Origin: Isoetes taiwanensis
Taxonomy: Eukaryota; Streptophyta; Lycopodiopsida; Isoetales; Isoetaceae
Reading direction: 5' to 3'
Assembly (NCBI GenBank): GCA_021234155.1
Contig: JAJEKV010000317.1
Coordinates: forward strand, 126,001-190,000
DNA: 64,000 nucleotides
The translations under genes were made by a program, and so were the position numbers. Below, piece by piece: positions 20,201 to 31,464 of this stretch. The notes below the pieces were generated by a model that searched no databases, was not told where the DNA came from, and saw nothing but the letters and a program-made list of their open reading frames with translations. Each line of letters opens with the position of its first letter. Positions within the stretch are counted from its first letter, which is position 1.

Positions 20201-22375
20201 GTTAGGCGGCCGAAGCCGCACACTTGCCCAAGTCAAACAAGGCCAGGACCTTGCAAGGCCTCCTCATTAGAGGGGAGAGTCCGAACCCCTGTGAGGCGAG
20301 CCCCAAAAGCTCCCCGAGGCAGCCTTTCTCAGCGCTCGGCCGGGGCGACGCTAAAGACCACACTCCGGATCTCGGTTCCGTGATCCCACCGTTGAATCCT
20401 TTGTTCTAGGAACCTGGTCCGAGAAGGTCCAAAAAATCCAACATCCGTCCCGAGAACATATCAAACCGCTGAAGCGCGTCTGCTTGACGGCGGCCAGAGA
20501 AACAAAGTGTTTTATCGTTCGGACATTAAGGAGGTTCAAATGCGTGATCCGACTTTTGCCACATCATCCGGAATGCCAAAATTACCCTAGGGACCACGTT
20601 ATACGGCCAGTTTTGCAAAGAAAGAAACACTTCGCCCTACATTACAAAAGATTGCAAAACCCACCTCCTAGGCCAATTGACTCACGAAGTGTGTTGCGAC
20701 ATGAGATAGTTTGGCGCTTCTTCGAGAAGGGGTGGGCTTCGGCCACAAAACGTGGTCCCTAGGGCAATGTCGACGTTTTGAGTCCATTGGCGCAGATTTA
20801 TCACGGTTCCCGAGAGGGGAAGTTGCCCGTCCGTCGCCGTGGCCTTCTGAGAGGAATTTTGGGGGCAAGCCGCCCAGGGTGGTTTAGGGTCCGCGGTTTC
20901 TGGCGCCAACACCCCCCTCTACATCAAGACAAGGCGCCAAAGGTCCTAGTCAAATCGACAAGGATAGAGCCCAAACGCGTAAACCCTATGAGTTGCGTGT
21001 TCTAGCGGGGTTTTGCGTTTTGGGTGCGAAGTTTTGGTCTTTTGCACTTCGGACATGGCCGATCACATACGATTGAGAACGAAGCAAGGGAACTGACGGA
21101 ATGGAGTTTGGACTGTACTCCCTCCGTTGTGGCGCTTAGAAGTCAAGGGCCGCTTTGCAAAGAGCAAGACATTCGTAAATTCGTAATTAATGCATAGTAC
21201 CGGACTTAAATTCTGATTTTTTTGTCAGCTAGCTTCCTAAGTCATCGCCAACATACAGGCCAACTTTCAAAAATTTTGGATAAGGTTTAGATCAAATAGT
21301 TTACACTAGAACAGTCCGGGCACTGTTGTTGGGCAGTGAGGGGGCACACTTGCCCAAGTCAAACAAGGCCAGGACCTTGCAAGGCCTCCTCATTAGAGGG
21401 GAGAGTCCGAACCCGAGGCGAGCCCCAAAAGCTTCCCGAGGCAGCCTTTCACGTGGCCCGTAGGGGTGTACGCGCTATTTACCACACTCCCGGGATCTCG
21501 GTTCCCGTGATCCGGCCAGTTGAATCCTTTGTTCCAGGAACCTGGTCCAGAAGGTCCAAAAAAAATCCAACATCCGTCCGGGAGAACATATCAAACCGCG
21601 AAGCGTCCTGCGCGCGACGGTCTTGTAGAAACCAAAGTGTTTTGTCGTTCGAACATTGCGGAGGCTCGAAATGCCGATCCGACTTACGCCACATTCTAAT
21701 GCCAAAATTACCCTAGGGACCAAGTTACCGGTCGGTTTGCAAAAGAAAGAAACACTTACGCCCTACATTGCGATTAAATGACCCACCTCCTAGGCCAATT
21801 GACTACGAGTGTGTTGCACATGAGATAGTTTGGCGCTTCTTCGAGAAGGGGTGGGCTTCGGCCACAAAACTTGGTCCCTAGGGCAATGTCGACGCGTTCA
21901 GTCCATTGGCGAGACGGATCATGGTTCCGGAGAGGGAAGTTGCCGTCCGTCGCCGGGGCCGGGGAGAGGACTTTTGGGGCAAAGCCGCTTAGGTGGTTTT
22001 AGGGTCCGTGTTCTCGGCGCCAACACCCCCCTACGTCAAGACACGGGCAAGGTCCTAGTCAAATCGACAAGCATAGAGCCTCAAACGTAAACCCTATGAG
22101 TTGCCAGGTTCTAGCAGGGTTTGCGTTTTGGGTGCCAAGTTTTGGTCTTTTCCACTTGGGACGTGGCCAATCACATGCTGAGTTGAGAACGCGAAGCAAG
22201 GGGAACTGAGCGGAATGGAGTTTGGACTGTACTCCTCCCGTTGTGGCGGTTAGAAGTCAAGGCCCGCTTTGCGCGAGGCAAGACATTAAGTAAATTGTAA
22301 TTAATGCATAGTACGGACTTAAATTCTGATTTTTTGTCAGCTAGCATCCTAAGTCATCGCCAACATACAGGCATG
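17241..22375. repeat. 1.1-kb tandem repeat array, about 4.7 copies
   Basis: The anchor ATGCCAAAATTACCCT occurs at 17263, 18344, 19458, 20573 and 21699, giving periods of 1081, 1114, 1115 and 1126 bp. Other landmarks repeat in the same order in each unit: CTTGGTCCCTAGGGCAAT, ACCCTATGAGTTGC, GTAATTAATGCATAGTA, CTAAGTCATCGCCAACAT. Long blocks are nearly identical between units, while short GC-rich stretches between them vary in sequence and length. Open frames in the units are not conserved between copies, so the repeat is non-coding. The array ends in mid-unit at about 22375. Confidence 0.9.
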
Positions 22376-22771
22376 TTGAGATAAACTACATCTTCGCATG
22401 TTGGTAGGGTATTAGTTCTCATAGCAGGGGACAAAATTTAAAAAAATATATATATATGTCGTCGTAACAAGCGAACACGTAGCTACATATACTATTGGTG
22501 GAAACCTAACCTTTTTAAATCTAACAAAATAAAATTTTAAGATAAACTACATCTTTGCATGTTGGTAAGGTATTAGTTATCGTAGCAGGTAAGGTATTAC
22601 TAGTTATCATCATCGTATTATATACCTCATAGCTCAACGGATGTACCACAAAACATTGAACATTTTCATGGTGGTATATTTCATAACTTTAACGGGTGTA
22701 GCAAGTCAAATAAACCCCTATCCAGTTAAATAAACCCATGTATCAAGTGTACATGCATTCTATACTATTTA

Positions 22772-22820
<49 letters not shown>

Positions 22821-25800
22821 TTTTAGCACGCCAGCCTAACCAAGCGTGCAACCCTCCTTGCAATTCTAGCCTATCCACGTGGCTCTTCCACGTCATCAAA
22901 ATCTACTGTGGCAGAAGTACGACCGTTAGATCTGTAATTTTGTAGATGAATGGCCATGAAAATTAGAAAAGCCCATTAAAATAAGCACGGAGATGGCAAG
23001 CGTTGTGGACGGTGCTTCACCTATGATTACTTGCCCCATTATAGTTTGCAAAACCAAGGATAATCAGAGCAGGGTAATGGCATCGTTTTCAAGTACTTCT
23101 TCGTTCTTAGGGTTTTAGGGCTATGGCGTATTTGATAGCTAAGAAGCCGGAGATGGTCTGACTTGCCTATTCCTCTCCAGTATTATTTGTCAAGGCAAAA
23201 ATCGAAAGGTAAATTTCATGATCTCTTTGGTGTAGCTCTCAAAATTTATCTCCCGAGGTCTAATAGCGCATTTCTTCACTTCAGGATTTGTGAGAAGGCT
23301 TTGCAATGCATCAGAGCTGTCAAATCTTCAGAGACAGCAGGTAGTTGTGAGTGCTTCATTTACATTATTCACCGATCTAGTGCCTTTGCTTATGGTCTTG
23401 AGTAGTCTGAAGATTCTATTTGCTTTAAAGTCTGTATAGCCACTTCTTATTGAAAAAGAAATGTTTGCAGTGCCACTTATTATAAAAAGAAGTCGCCATC
23501 TTACTGTTTGTTTGCACCAGATTTATGTAGCGTCCATAGTATTTTTCCATCTGCTCGTTACGTTACAAGTCCTCTTTTGTCGATGGCTTGTATAAATAGT
23601 TCGGCGCTTTGAGAAAGAGCTAAATAGTTCGATTTTTTAGAGTTGGGCCGGTTTGAAAATCTTCTTCCACTACAATCTGGCAGGGAAGACAATCTGAACT
23701 TCTGAACTAGGTTCCTCTCTATTTTCTCGATTCTTTCGTCACAATGGCTTTGATTTTATGTGGCTATTTCATTAGTCTATCCATTAAATCTATGGATTTA
23801 TAAGAAGGCAGTGCATTAGAGATAGAACATCAAAATCTTGTGATTTTTTCCACAAAAAAGACACTGTCAAAAACTAGAGCAACAATCCTACTCAAATTAG
23901 ATGGGAAAAAACTCTAGCAAGCAAGGCTCTGAGAGTGCAGAGTCTTTATTAAAATATATTTATGAAAGTTTGTTGCCTTTTTATTCCTTATCTAGATGAG
24001 CATGTAGACAAGAGTTTTTCGCTGCCGCATTATAGCTGCCTCATTATAGATTAGAGGCAGACAAGATTATGCATGTTGCTATTTTGAAGCCTATGCAAGA
24101 GCATTAGAATGGAGTAAACATATTTGTGCCCAGCTAATGCCATGACTTTTTAGAACTGTATTTTTCTCAGTGAATGAAGTCCTAGATGTAAGAACTCGGC
24201 TAGTAAAGGTGTGACACAATGCCTTGGCTTGAACAAAGAAATTAGAACAGTTGGGAAAGCTGTAGCTTTAATGTTCTTAATGAATGCAAGCAGATGGAAA
24301 ATCCTACAGTTGTATGTGCTGGAAAATATATTCGTCAACAGTGTTATTAAGAGCGAATCCAAAATCAGTCTGTTATTTCAACGTGAATGATGTCTACAAT
24401 TGATTGTTCATGGCTGACTAAGGTTGCACCTCCCTCATCAATCGGCGTGCGCAGATGCATCAAGAACATGTACAGAGCTTTAAACCTCCTGAAGCAAAGC
24501 ACTTGCCTGATTATTGTCACATGAAAGACAGGAAAAGACATCGGGGTTTCAACTTGGAACATGGAGACGACAATATGGCTTCAAGGCTTCCTGTATTAAA
24601 GGATTACTGGATGTATTATCAATGGTTATTTTTCTGTTTTATGATATCTCTGCAGTTATAAATAAGCTAAAGCCTTATAGTAATATATCTGGGGTTGAAA
24701 TGTTATATTAATCTTGCTTGTTTTCTTAGAAAGATGAAGACTTCTCAGCACTAGAGTATTTCCAACACCATGCAACTGACTGTGGCAGCATTGGAGCCAT
24801 AGAATAGGAAAGAAATGTATTAGGCACTGGAACGTGGATTGGATTGTACTGCAGCACAAATTTGCACGTCATTTGAAGTTTGTTGGAAAACTTTTAAGAC
24901 ACGCCAAATATAGATATAGCTTGCATTCTCGGCATTATTCCTGCTGAGTTTTGCTTCTTATTAAAAGTGTTGTAATGTAAACCTCTTCATCAACCAACAA
25001 ACGGTATCTGACTCCTTCCAGAAATTAGATTCGTGTACACCTCGTACATCATAACTAGCAGAACTATGGACAGTCTCCAGTTTCGAATACAATGTTTGCT
25101 ACTCTCTTGGGATTTTGCTTGGTGTCTCCATTGGAACCTATGCCCCATGCAGAAAACCAGAAAAATAAGACAAGGCTAAGAAGTCATCTAAAACCCATTG
25201 TACCAGAACAATTCAATTCAATGCTGGGTTGAAACTCCTTCATGTTGTATAAAGTATTCATGCATGCTGCATTCCTAAACTCGTCACTTATGTGTCCAAC
25301 TCTTTATAGTCTTCCATGTCGAAACACATCTGATATTAGTGTATTGTTTAAAAAAGCTAAATTCGTAAGTATGCCTTGTACTATAACCATGAAAAGTTTT
25401 GAGCACAAAAGAATCTTGAGCTATAAAGAATGCCTATACAACCAAGCACACGAAAAAAGCTCCTTGAAATAAGAGCTACACAAGGTCTATACAACCAAGT
25501 TCAAGGCACATGCATTATCGTATGAAAAGGATTAAACAAGGTGTGTGAAAGAAACTGAAAATTCCTATTTTCTATTTGTTATCTAAATAAGGAAATCATA
25601 TCATTGAAGTAGAAAGGTTGTTCCTAGACTAAAAGAGCAGCTGTGAAGATCTACTAGTAAATTCTTATATTATCTAATTCTATCTCCTGACTTGCGTGCT
25701 ACATTAGCAACAAATGATGTGAAACTTATAGGTGTGATAAAACATGAACCTTCTTCTTCATGCCATCAATTTCAATGCTCAAGCTTCATAGTTGAAAGGC

Positions 25801-26264
25801 TAGTATCAAGAAGTGTCGAATCCTAAGTTTGGCATAAGATGTGTTTAAATATGTTTTTGGTAAACTTCTCGATAAAGCCTAAGATGCAATGAAACATGTT
25901 CCTGGCAAACTTCTCCACGCCACCAATTTCAATAGTATGTATTGTTCAGGAAAAGAATTTAAACCATAAATCATGAACACCAAATGTCTATAAGCAAAAA
26001 ACTTCAACATCAACCTCTTGAAAGAAACCAAATGCAAGAAAAAAGCAAATGAAATTAAAAAACATTACATAAACCTTTACAACACCACCAAAGGGGTTTA
26101 AGGAACTACTGGTACCTTAAATGCAGGGCATCATCTAAAATATTCAAACAGCATATACTATTTGTATTTTGAAATACTTCTTACTTTGTCCTTATTTTCC
26201 CACGCCTTTATTTTCTATGGCCTCTGGCGTGCCTTTTTGCTAGTTTTTTTTTTTGGTCACGACG
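22376..26264. other. CACTA interior, no confident gene
   Basis: A duplicated phrase AGATAAACTACATCTT-GCATGTTGGTA (about 22380 and 22539) and an AT microsatellite (22774-22811) come first. From 22830 the composition looks more gene-like. A TTCTTAGGGTTTTAGGGC leader precedes an ATG at 23124 (MAYLIAKKPEMV, then a stop). Intron-like borders follow (GAAAG/GTAAAT near 23208; CACTTCAG/GATTTG near 23283). Open stretches near 24240-24360 (KAVALMFLMNASRWKILQLY) and 24450-24560 could be captured exons. I recognise none of these, so they are not called as genes. Confidence 0.35.
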
Positions 26265-27754
26265 TCGTTAAACGACGACCTGTGATTTAAATCGAAAACA
26301 GGCGGCAATCCCGCCGCTTATTTTCGAGCAAGCAAAGCTTATGGAGGAGCGTTTTTTGAGGCGATTTTCGGCGCGGATCTAGGGCTTTTTGTATTTGTTG
26401 TTTGTTCTTCCTTCAACCTTCATTCTTCTTCTTCCATTCTTGCATCCTTCTTCCATACATATTCTTCCATTCCCTTTGTCATCTTCTTCTTCGATTCTTC
26501 CTCCTCTTATACTACTTCTTCCTCCTCTTATTCAAATTCTTACTCTTAATCCTCCTCTTGCGCTTCATCTTCTCAGATTCTTCCTCCCCATTTTGGGTTC
26601 CTCCTCTTCTTCTTAGCCTTTTTCTTCTTGAATTCTTCCATTCTTCTTCTAATTTTTTTCCCATCTAAGAAGACGTCGTTAAAAGACGAGACCCTTCTTC
26701 TTTCCAAAATTTTTCCTTATTAGTTGTTTTATACTATTTCTTTCTAATCATTGAATTTTTTGTTTTGCATGTACACTCCTAGCAAATGCGTTGTTTGTGC
26801 AAAACAAGTTGGCACCTCTTCGGTAAGGATTTAATTTTTTCAATACGCTAATAAAATACTAATGCTTTATTTAGGTTAAATTGTTATCCAAGAAGGGGAC
26901 GTCATTGAAACCCACCCTCCCCATTGATTTTCCATATTTTTTTTTTTTTTTCCTTTAAGTTGTTTATTTATACTAATATTTTACTAATCATTGAATTTAT
27001 TGTTTTGCATGTACACTCCTAGCAAATGCGTTGTTTGTGCAAAACAACTTTTCCTAATCTTTGTACCGGTAAGCATTTAATTTTCAATATGCTTAATGTA
27101 TTGATTAATGTATTTAGCTTAATTTATTGATTAATGTATTTAGCTAAAAAATTGGGGCTTCATTTATTTTGTATTTTTTAATATATTTAAGCGACATCAT
27201 TTAATGACGTTAAAATCTTATATTTCTTTATTGGTTAAATTCATTTTATAGGCTTTAAATTAAATGTATTAACTTCATTCATAATAAATGTATTATTATT
27301 TTTTTTTTCAATTTATAAATAAAAAAAATTAAAAAAATTAAAAAAATTAAAAAAAATTTTTTTTTTTTAAATACACGTGCATTGGCTGCATACGTCGACA
27401 ACGGCTGGCAACGCCCGTTTTGGCCGCCCGGCCGGCGTGGCACGCCACGATGCCACGTGGCGTCGTTAAGCGATGTTGCTGCGTGGTTGCCCGCGTCGCC
27501 GCAACTTATTTGGCCGCCACGCCGCGCCGACGGCGTGGCGACTACGTTAATGCGTGGCGTCGTTGAGCGGCGCCGCGTCGTCGCTTAAGGCGGCCAGCGC
27601 CGTTGCGGCGTATGGCGGCAGCGTCCGCGTCGTAAAGCGGCGTGCGACGTCGTTATGGCGTCGTTCATCGGCGTTTTGGCGTCGTTCATCGGCGTTCAAG
27701 CGGCGCGTGCGGGCGTCGTAATAGACGCGTCAGCAGGGGCAATTTTTTGTAGTG
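26265..27754. promoter_or_regulatory. CACTA right subterminal region
   Basis: Motifs of the type GACGTCGTTAAACGACG occur at 26269, 26670, about 27190, 27460 and 27560. The last 370 bp (27385-27754) are strongly CpG-rich with many CGTCGTT units, mirroring the left end. Asymmetric right ends are normal for this superfamily. Confidence 0.55.
26389..27070 (+). pseudogene. Truncated CACTA-internal gene start, duplicated exon
   Basis: A C/T-rich leader of about 280 bp (26389-26668) is followed by a short exon-like segment, ATG at about 26769, MYTPSKCVVCAKQVGTSS, running into a donor-like GGTAAGG. The same segment is repeated about 240 bp later (MYTPSKCVVCAKQ..., then CCGGTAAGC). CxxC suggests the start of a zinc-binding domain. 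Nothing that could continue the protein lies between here and the right end at 27754, so the rest of the gene was probably lost. Identity as an element-encoded protein is inferred only from position. Confidence 0.4.
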
Positions 27755-27757
27755 TCG

Positions 27758-28164
27758 GATCAATTCATTATGCACTCGGATTAGTTCATTATGCACTCAC
27801 TTTGCATAAACATGCTTGTTATATTTATTTGATCCCTTTACAGATATATACAGGATTGATTCGTCGGTCTAGCCAAGCAAATCGGTCGACCTGAATTCAA
27901 ATGGAAAATGGCTCCATTTCGGTAGCCTATATCTCTGGAATAAAAATAGTAAACTTAATCTCGAACCATTGACCTAATATTTCAATGTCAATTCTTCCCC
28001 TTACGGGACATTGACTTCGATCAATGATCCCTTTAGACATATATCTATATACACCATATGTATGATAATGTAGACAGTAAATATACCTCAACTTCAATGT
28101 TTGATATCTGATATAGTGTGTAACTGTAGAAAAAAGATGATGAACATCATCTGTATATTTAACA
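27758..28164 (-). repeat. Copia A LTR, upstream part
   Basis: On the minus strand the LTR begins TGTTAAATATACAG (28164 downward) directly after a purine-rich tract, AAGGAGGAG (28173-28165), the polypurine tract of the copia fragment at 28.2-28.65 kb. It is cut at 27757 by the CACTA element and appears to continue at 16651. Confidence 0.65.
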
Positions 28165-28660
28165 CTCCTCCTTCATCATATTTTCCTTGAACTTGGCTAG
28201 ATAAATATTTACTGATCTGCATGAGCTTAATCTTCTGTCACTTCTCCTTTCTGTGTGCATATTCCTTCTTGATGCAAGATATCAGTGACATTCATCCCAT
28301 CTCTAAATTGTGTATATTTACTTTCTGTCAGTGCCTTAGTAAGAACATCTGCTATCTGTTTTGAGGTATGAACATACCACATCTTAATGTAACCTTTTCC
28401 AGCTAGATCTCTAATAAAATTCATATTTAATTCAATATGCTTTGTCCTTTCATGATCAACTGGATTTTTTACTATGGCCATGCAACTCTGACTGTCAGTC
28501 CATATTGGAGTTGGCTCCTCTTACATACAATCTAGCTCATTGAGTAGTCTTCTCGGCCATGCTACTTCCTTAGATACCAAAGAAGCTACATCGTATTCTG
28601 CCTCTGTAGAAGACATAGCAATAGCACTTTGTTTCTTAGTCCTCCAGGCAATAGCTGTGT
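28165..28660 (-). pseudogene. Ty1/copia A, RNase H end of pol
   Basis: Minus-strand frames read AIAWRTKKQSAIAMSSTEAE, then a stop, then KNPVDHERTKHIELNMNFIR and TSKQIADVLTKALTES. These are standard landmarks of the C-terminal copia RNase H, which removes RNA from the RNA/DNA hybrid during reverse transcription. A stop (LDCM-stop-EEP) and an ATG-bounded remainder show decay. Integrase and RT are absent: homology ends at about 28660, where a different copia fragment in the opposite orientation begins. Confidence 0.8.
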
Positions 28661-29177
28661 CCTAAAACTGAAAGTGAAAGAGAAGAAATGAGAAGAGTAC
28701 CATACAGAAAGCTGGTTGGAAGTTTGTTACATATTGCAAACCATACTAGGCCTGACATAAGCTATATTGTGAATAGCAGATACAATAGTGATCCAGGAAA
28801 ACATCATTGGAAGGTAGCAAAGAAAGTTTTAAGGTTTCTAAAGGGAACCAAAACAAGGGGAATTGCATATTGTGGAAATGATCTAGAACTAAGGGCATAT
28901 GCAGATGCAGATTGGTGTGGGGATGTAGATGAAAGAAAATCAACATCTGGATATGTCTTAATGCTTGGAGGTGGTCCTGTGTGTTGGAGAACCAAAAAAT
29001 AGTCATCCATAGCTTTATCTACTGCTGAATCTGAATATGCAGCTACAACTTTAGCAAGCAAAGAAATAATCTGGAGCAGGAGATTTTTTAGTGAATTGGG
29101 TGTAATGCAAAGAAAAGGAACAACTTGGCACATGAGAGGACGAAACACATAGAGATGGAAATGCATTTTATCAGAAT
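28661..29177 (+). pseudogene. Ty1/copia B RT/RNase H, left piece
   Basis: Starts in mid-gene (TESEREEMRRVPYRKLVGSL) and runs through NHTRPDISYIVNSRYN, KVLRFLKGTK, AYADADWCGDVDERKSTSGY and an RNase H stretch (SSIALSTAESEYAATTLASK). A TAG interrupts it near 29000, and a small deletion precedes AHERTKHIEMEMHFIR. There it is cut by a minus-strand LINE; the remaining codons resume at 30924. Confidence 0.8.
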
Positions 29178-30923
29178 AGAATAGAATAGGTTTTTAGCGT
29201 CCACGGAGACCAATTGGCCTATGTGACCCAAACAAAAAAGAGAGCGACAAAGCGACATTCGCATGGGGATTAAAACCCCTCGCTGAAGGGTTTTGAGGAA
29301 AAACCTTAGCGTGGCATAAGTATCTTTGGCTGTATACAATTGCATAGGATGATTCAAGACCGTCCCCGTAGAACACAAAGCGAAGTCCGTGCATCCATAA
29401 CCTCCCGGAGGTATGACCCCAACAAACCCATTGACGCCGTAGTCAATAACCGATGCAACGGCTGGCCGTGCACTAGTAGTCGAACATACCTCTCGGATAT
29501 GGGCAAATGCAGGGCAGATCCGGAGGGTATGGCATTCATCCTCAATCGCCACAGGTGGCAACACCGCAAAGCCTTTGCTCGCGTGCTTCCCTAGCCCAAC
29601 GCCTGTTTCAATGCGGGTGATGTGCACCCGTCGAATGGAAGCTATAAGTCTGGCGCTTCTTCATGGGCAACCGGGTGTACAAATGCTTGGGTGTGGGCCT
29701 CTTATGGGCCTAGGATTGACTTGTCACTGGCGATAGTGTGCCCGGCTTAGCGATGCGTCGAGCCTCTGCATCGAGCTTGCGAAGGAAAGTAACATCTGAT
29801 GCAGTTTAAGTGCCTCGCGATCTTTCTTTGTCGACACGGGCGCATCTGTTTCTGCGCCGGCGTGAGAGAACCCTTGAAGCTTGCTTGTCTTTCAGCGATT
29901 TAGAGGCGTTAGGGACCCATCGGCGTAGCCAAAACAAGATGGGGCAAGCGTGTATCAGCCATAGCGACCACCTTTTGGAAGTAAGCGATATGGGCGTTCA
30001 ATGCAGCCCATTTGAAGGGGTAGAAAGCGTCTCTGGGTAGGATGCGGTGCAGGCCATGGACTTCACCCGGGGGCGGGTGCCAAAGAAGGATATACGCCTG
30101 CTCGAGGTCATTCAGGTGTTGAGGATATCACGACCCCATACTTCTGCCCATACAAAAGGACGTCAACCAAGGCTCGAAACAAATGTATTTGGTGGCCCAG
30201 TCTGACCTACGCCTTTGTGGTGTTGTTCCGCATGGCATATAGTGCTTTCCAACCCGCGGTGACCCACAACCCGATAGGCAAGATCCCAATGGGTGGTAGT
30301 TGAGAACTCAATCCCCAAGTATCTTGTAGGTCGGAGCCACCTCTACCTCTTGCCCCGGTAAGTGAAGGTGGGAAGCCCCGGGTGACGGACGATGCAACTA
30401 GCAAAGACCTAGTTTTGGCCAAGTTAACTCCGCATGCCGTTGAATTGGCAAAAAGTGTCAAGAGCATCCGGTGACGCCGCATGTCCTCTGGAGTATAGGC
30501 CAAGAGGTTGACATCACAAGATATATGAGTTAGGATGATTGTGATGCATGAGATGTGCGCCAGCGCCTTCCATGCTCGAGAGAGCCAATCTTCCAACCGA
30601 TCAATGTATAGGCCAAAGAGTGTGGGGGAGAGGGGGGCAACCCCGACTCAATCCAATGCTATCGACACCGGCCGTTGTGATGTGATACGGCCCGAGCATG
30701 CCTAGTACAACCTATATATAATCGTGATTCGCAAGTCGGGGGTCCCAATTTGCATAAATCCCGTAAGAGCTTGTTGCGGGTAATCGTGGTTTAACGCTTT
30801 TGCAAAAAATCGAATTTAAACAACGAAGATGTGTTCTCAGCGGGCGATTCCTGCTATCCTCAATCAATGTGCGCAGAGTGAAGATATGATCAATGGTGGA
30901 ATGTCTGGGCCGAAAACCTACCT
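29174..30923 (-). mobile_element. LINE copy B, 5'-truncated, inside copia B
   Basis: Minus-strand LINE with its 3' tail at the left: (GAATA)n on the top strand at 29174-29190, preceded on the minus strand by GTGGACGCTAAAAA and a CCAATTGG palindrome (29210-29217). It splits a copia RNase H between HFIR and EMVNKG. The right end (about 30923) lies inside the RT coding region, so the copy is 5'-truncated, as is common for LINE insertions. Confidence 0.85.
29194..30923 (-). pseudogene. LINE reverse transcriptase, decayed
   Basis: Read from 30923 down: VGFRPRHSTIDHIFTLRTLI, then a frame-broken RT core, then LAYTPEDMRRHRMLLTLFAN and STACGVNLAKTRSLLV (30510-30400), and near the end a zinc-binding tail (IEDECHTLRICPAFAHIREV, about 29540-29480). 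That tail matches the tail at 1200-1290 in style. Many frameshifts; no functional product. Confidence 0.8.
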
Positions 30924-31041
30924 GTGCAGAGAAATGGTGAATAAAGGCATCATTGAGCTGGAATATATATGTTCTGAAAAACAGTTGGCAGACTTATTCA
31001 CAAAAGGTTTAAGTTGTACCAGATTTTCAAAACTAGCAGAA
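30924..31041 (+). pseudogene. Ty1/copia B RNase H, right piece
   Basis: EMVNKGIIELEYICSEKQLA then DLFTKGLSCTRFSKLAE and a stop. It joins in frame sense to HFIR at 29177, showing that the LINE inserted between them. Confidence 0.8.
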
Positions 31042-31087
31042 TGAATAAATTGCATAGATATCAAAGATTATGATCTGAAAGGGGAAT

Positions 31088-31341
31088 GTGAGAAAAGCAG
31101 ATGAGATTAGGTTGTTCATATCATAATCTAGAGGTTCATATTGTTTCCTTAAGGGTGTTTCAGACTTATACTTGAAAAGGGGAACAACATAAAGAAACAC
31201 TGTCTAGACAAATATTGTTGACAGTCAAATACACTTGAGGTTGAATGAGGTTGAGGCTAGATAAGCCACAGAACTGGGGAGATATGAAGAATTAAAATAT
31301 TTACAGTTGAACATTAGCATGGTTATGCTAGTATAATGATA
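31088..31341 (+). repeat. Probable copia B 3' LTR, partial
   Basis: Begins TGTGAG right after a purine tract (AAAGGGGAA at 31078-31086), as expected of a 3' LTR. The end cannot be defined; it is probably cut by the Helitron end at 31342. Confidence 0.4.
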
Positions 31342-31367
31342 CTAGTAATGGTGCCCAGCATTGCTGG
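31342..31367 (-). mobile_element. Helitron 3' end (minus orientation)
   Basis: On the minus strand: hairpin TCCAGCAATGCTGGGC, CACCATTA, CTAG, then T. A similar but damaged hairpin (GCCCAGCATTGCTGAGC) lies about 90 bp to the right, near 31446, followed by CTAT instead of CTRR. Confidence 0.65.
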
Positions 31368-31464
31368 ACATAAGTTGGGGACCGGTTTGGATGAAAATAG
31401 GTCCAGCTCAGACTCTTTCATAAATCTAATATATAGAAACCAAGCCCAGCATTGCTGAGCTTTA

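Larger units (their letters stand above)
16652..27754. mobile_element. CACTA (En/Spm-type) DNA transposon, 11.1 kb
   Basis: The left end reads CACTACAAGGGATAG and the right end, on the minus strand, reads CACTACAAAAAATTGC. The 3 bases immediately outside both ends are TCG (16649-16651 and 27755-27757), the 3-bp target duplication expected for CACTA elements. Both subterminal zones are CpG-rich and packed with variants of a near-palindrome like ACGTCGTTTAACGACG, the usual arrangement of transposase binding sites. No TnpA/TnpD-like transposase is visible. The inside is a 1.1-kb tandem array, unassigned sequence, and a truncated plus-strand gene start near the right end. It is best read as a large non-autonomous derivative that inserted in a copia LTR. 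Confidence 0.85.

Noticed and set aside
17371-22090. Many open frames of 60-126 codons in the 1.1-kb array
   Set aside because: Frames are not preserved between repeat units and encode no known motif; the array is treated as non-coding.
17241-22375. Possible rDNA intergenic spacer or CRISPR-like array
   Set aside because: No rRNA gene sequence is present, and unit length (1.1 kb) and structure do not fit a CRISPR array; position inside a CACTA element explains it better.
23124-24860. Captured host gene inside the CACTA element
   Set aside because: Leader-like and splice-like signals are present, but no protein family could be recognised in any frame, so it is described only as unassigned interior.
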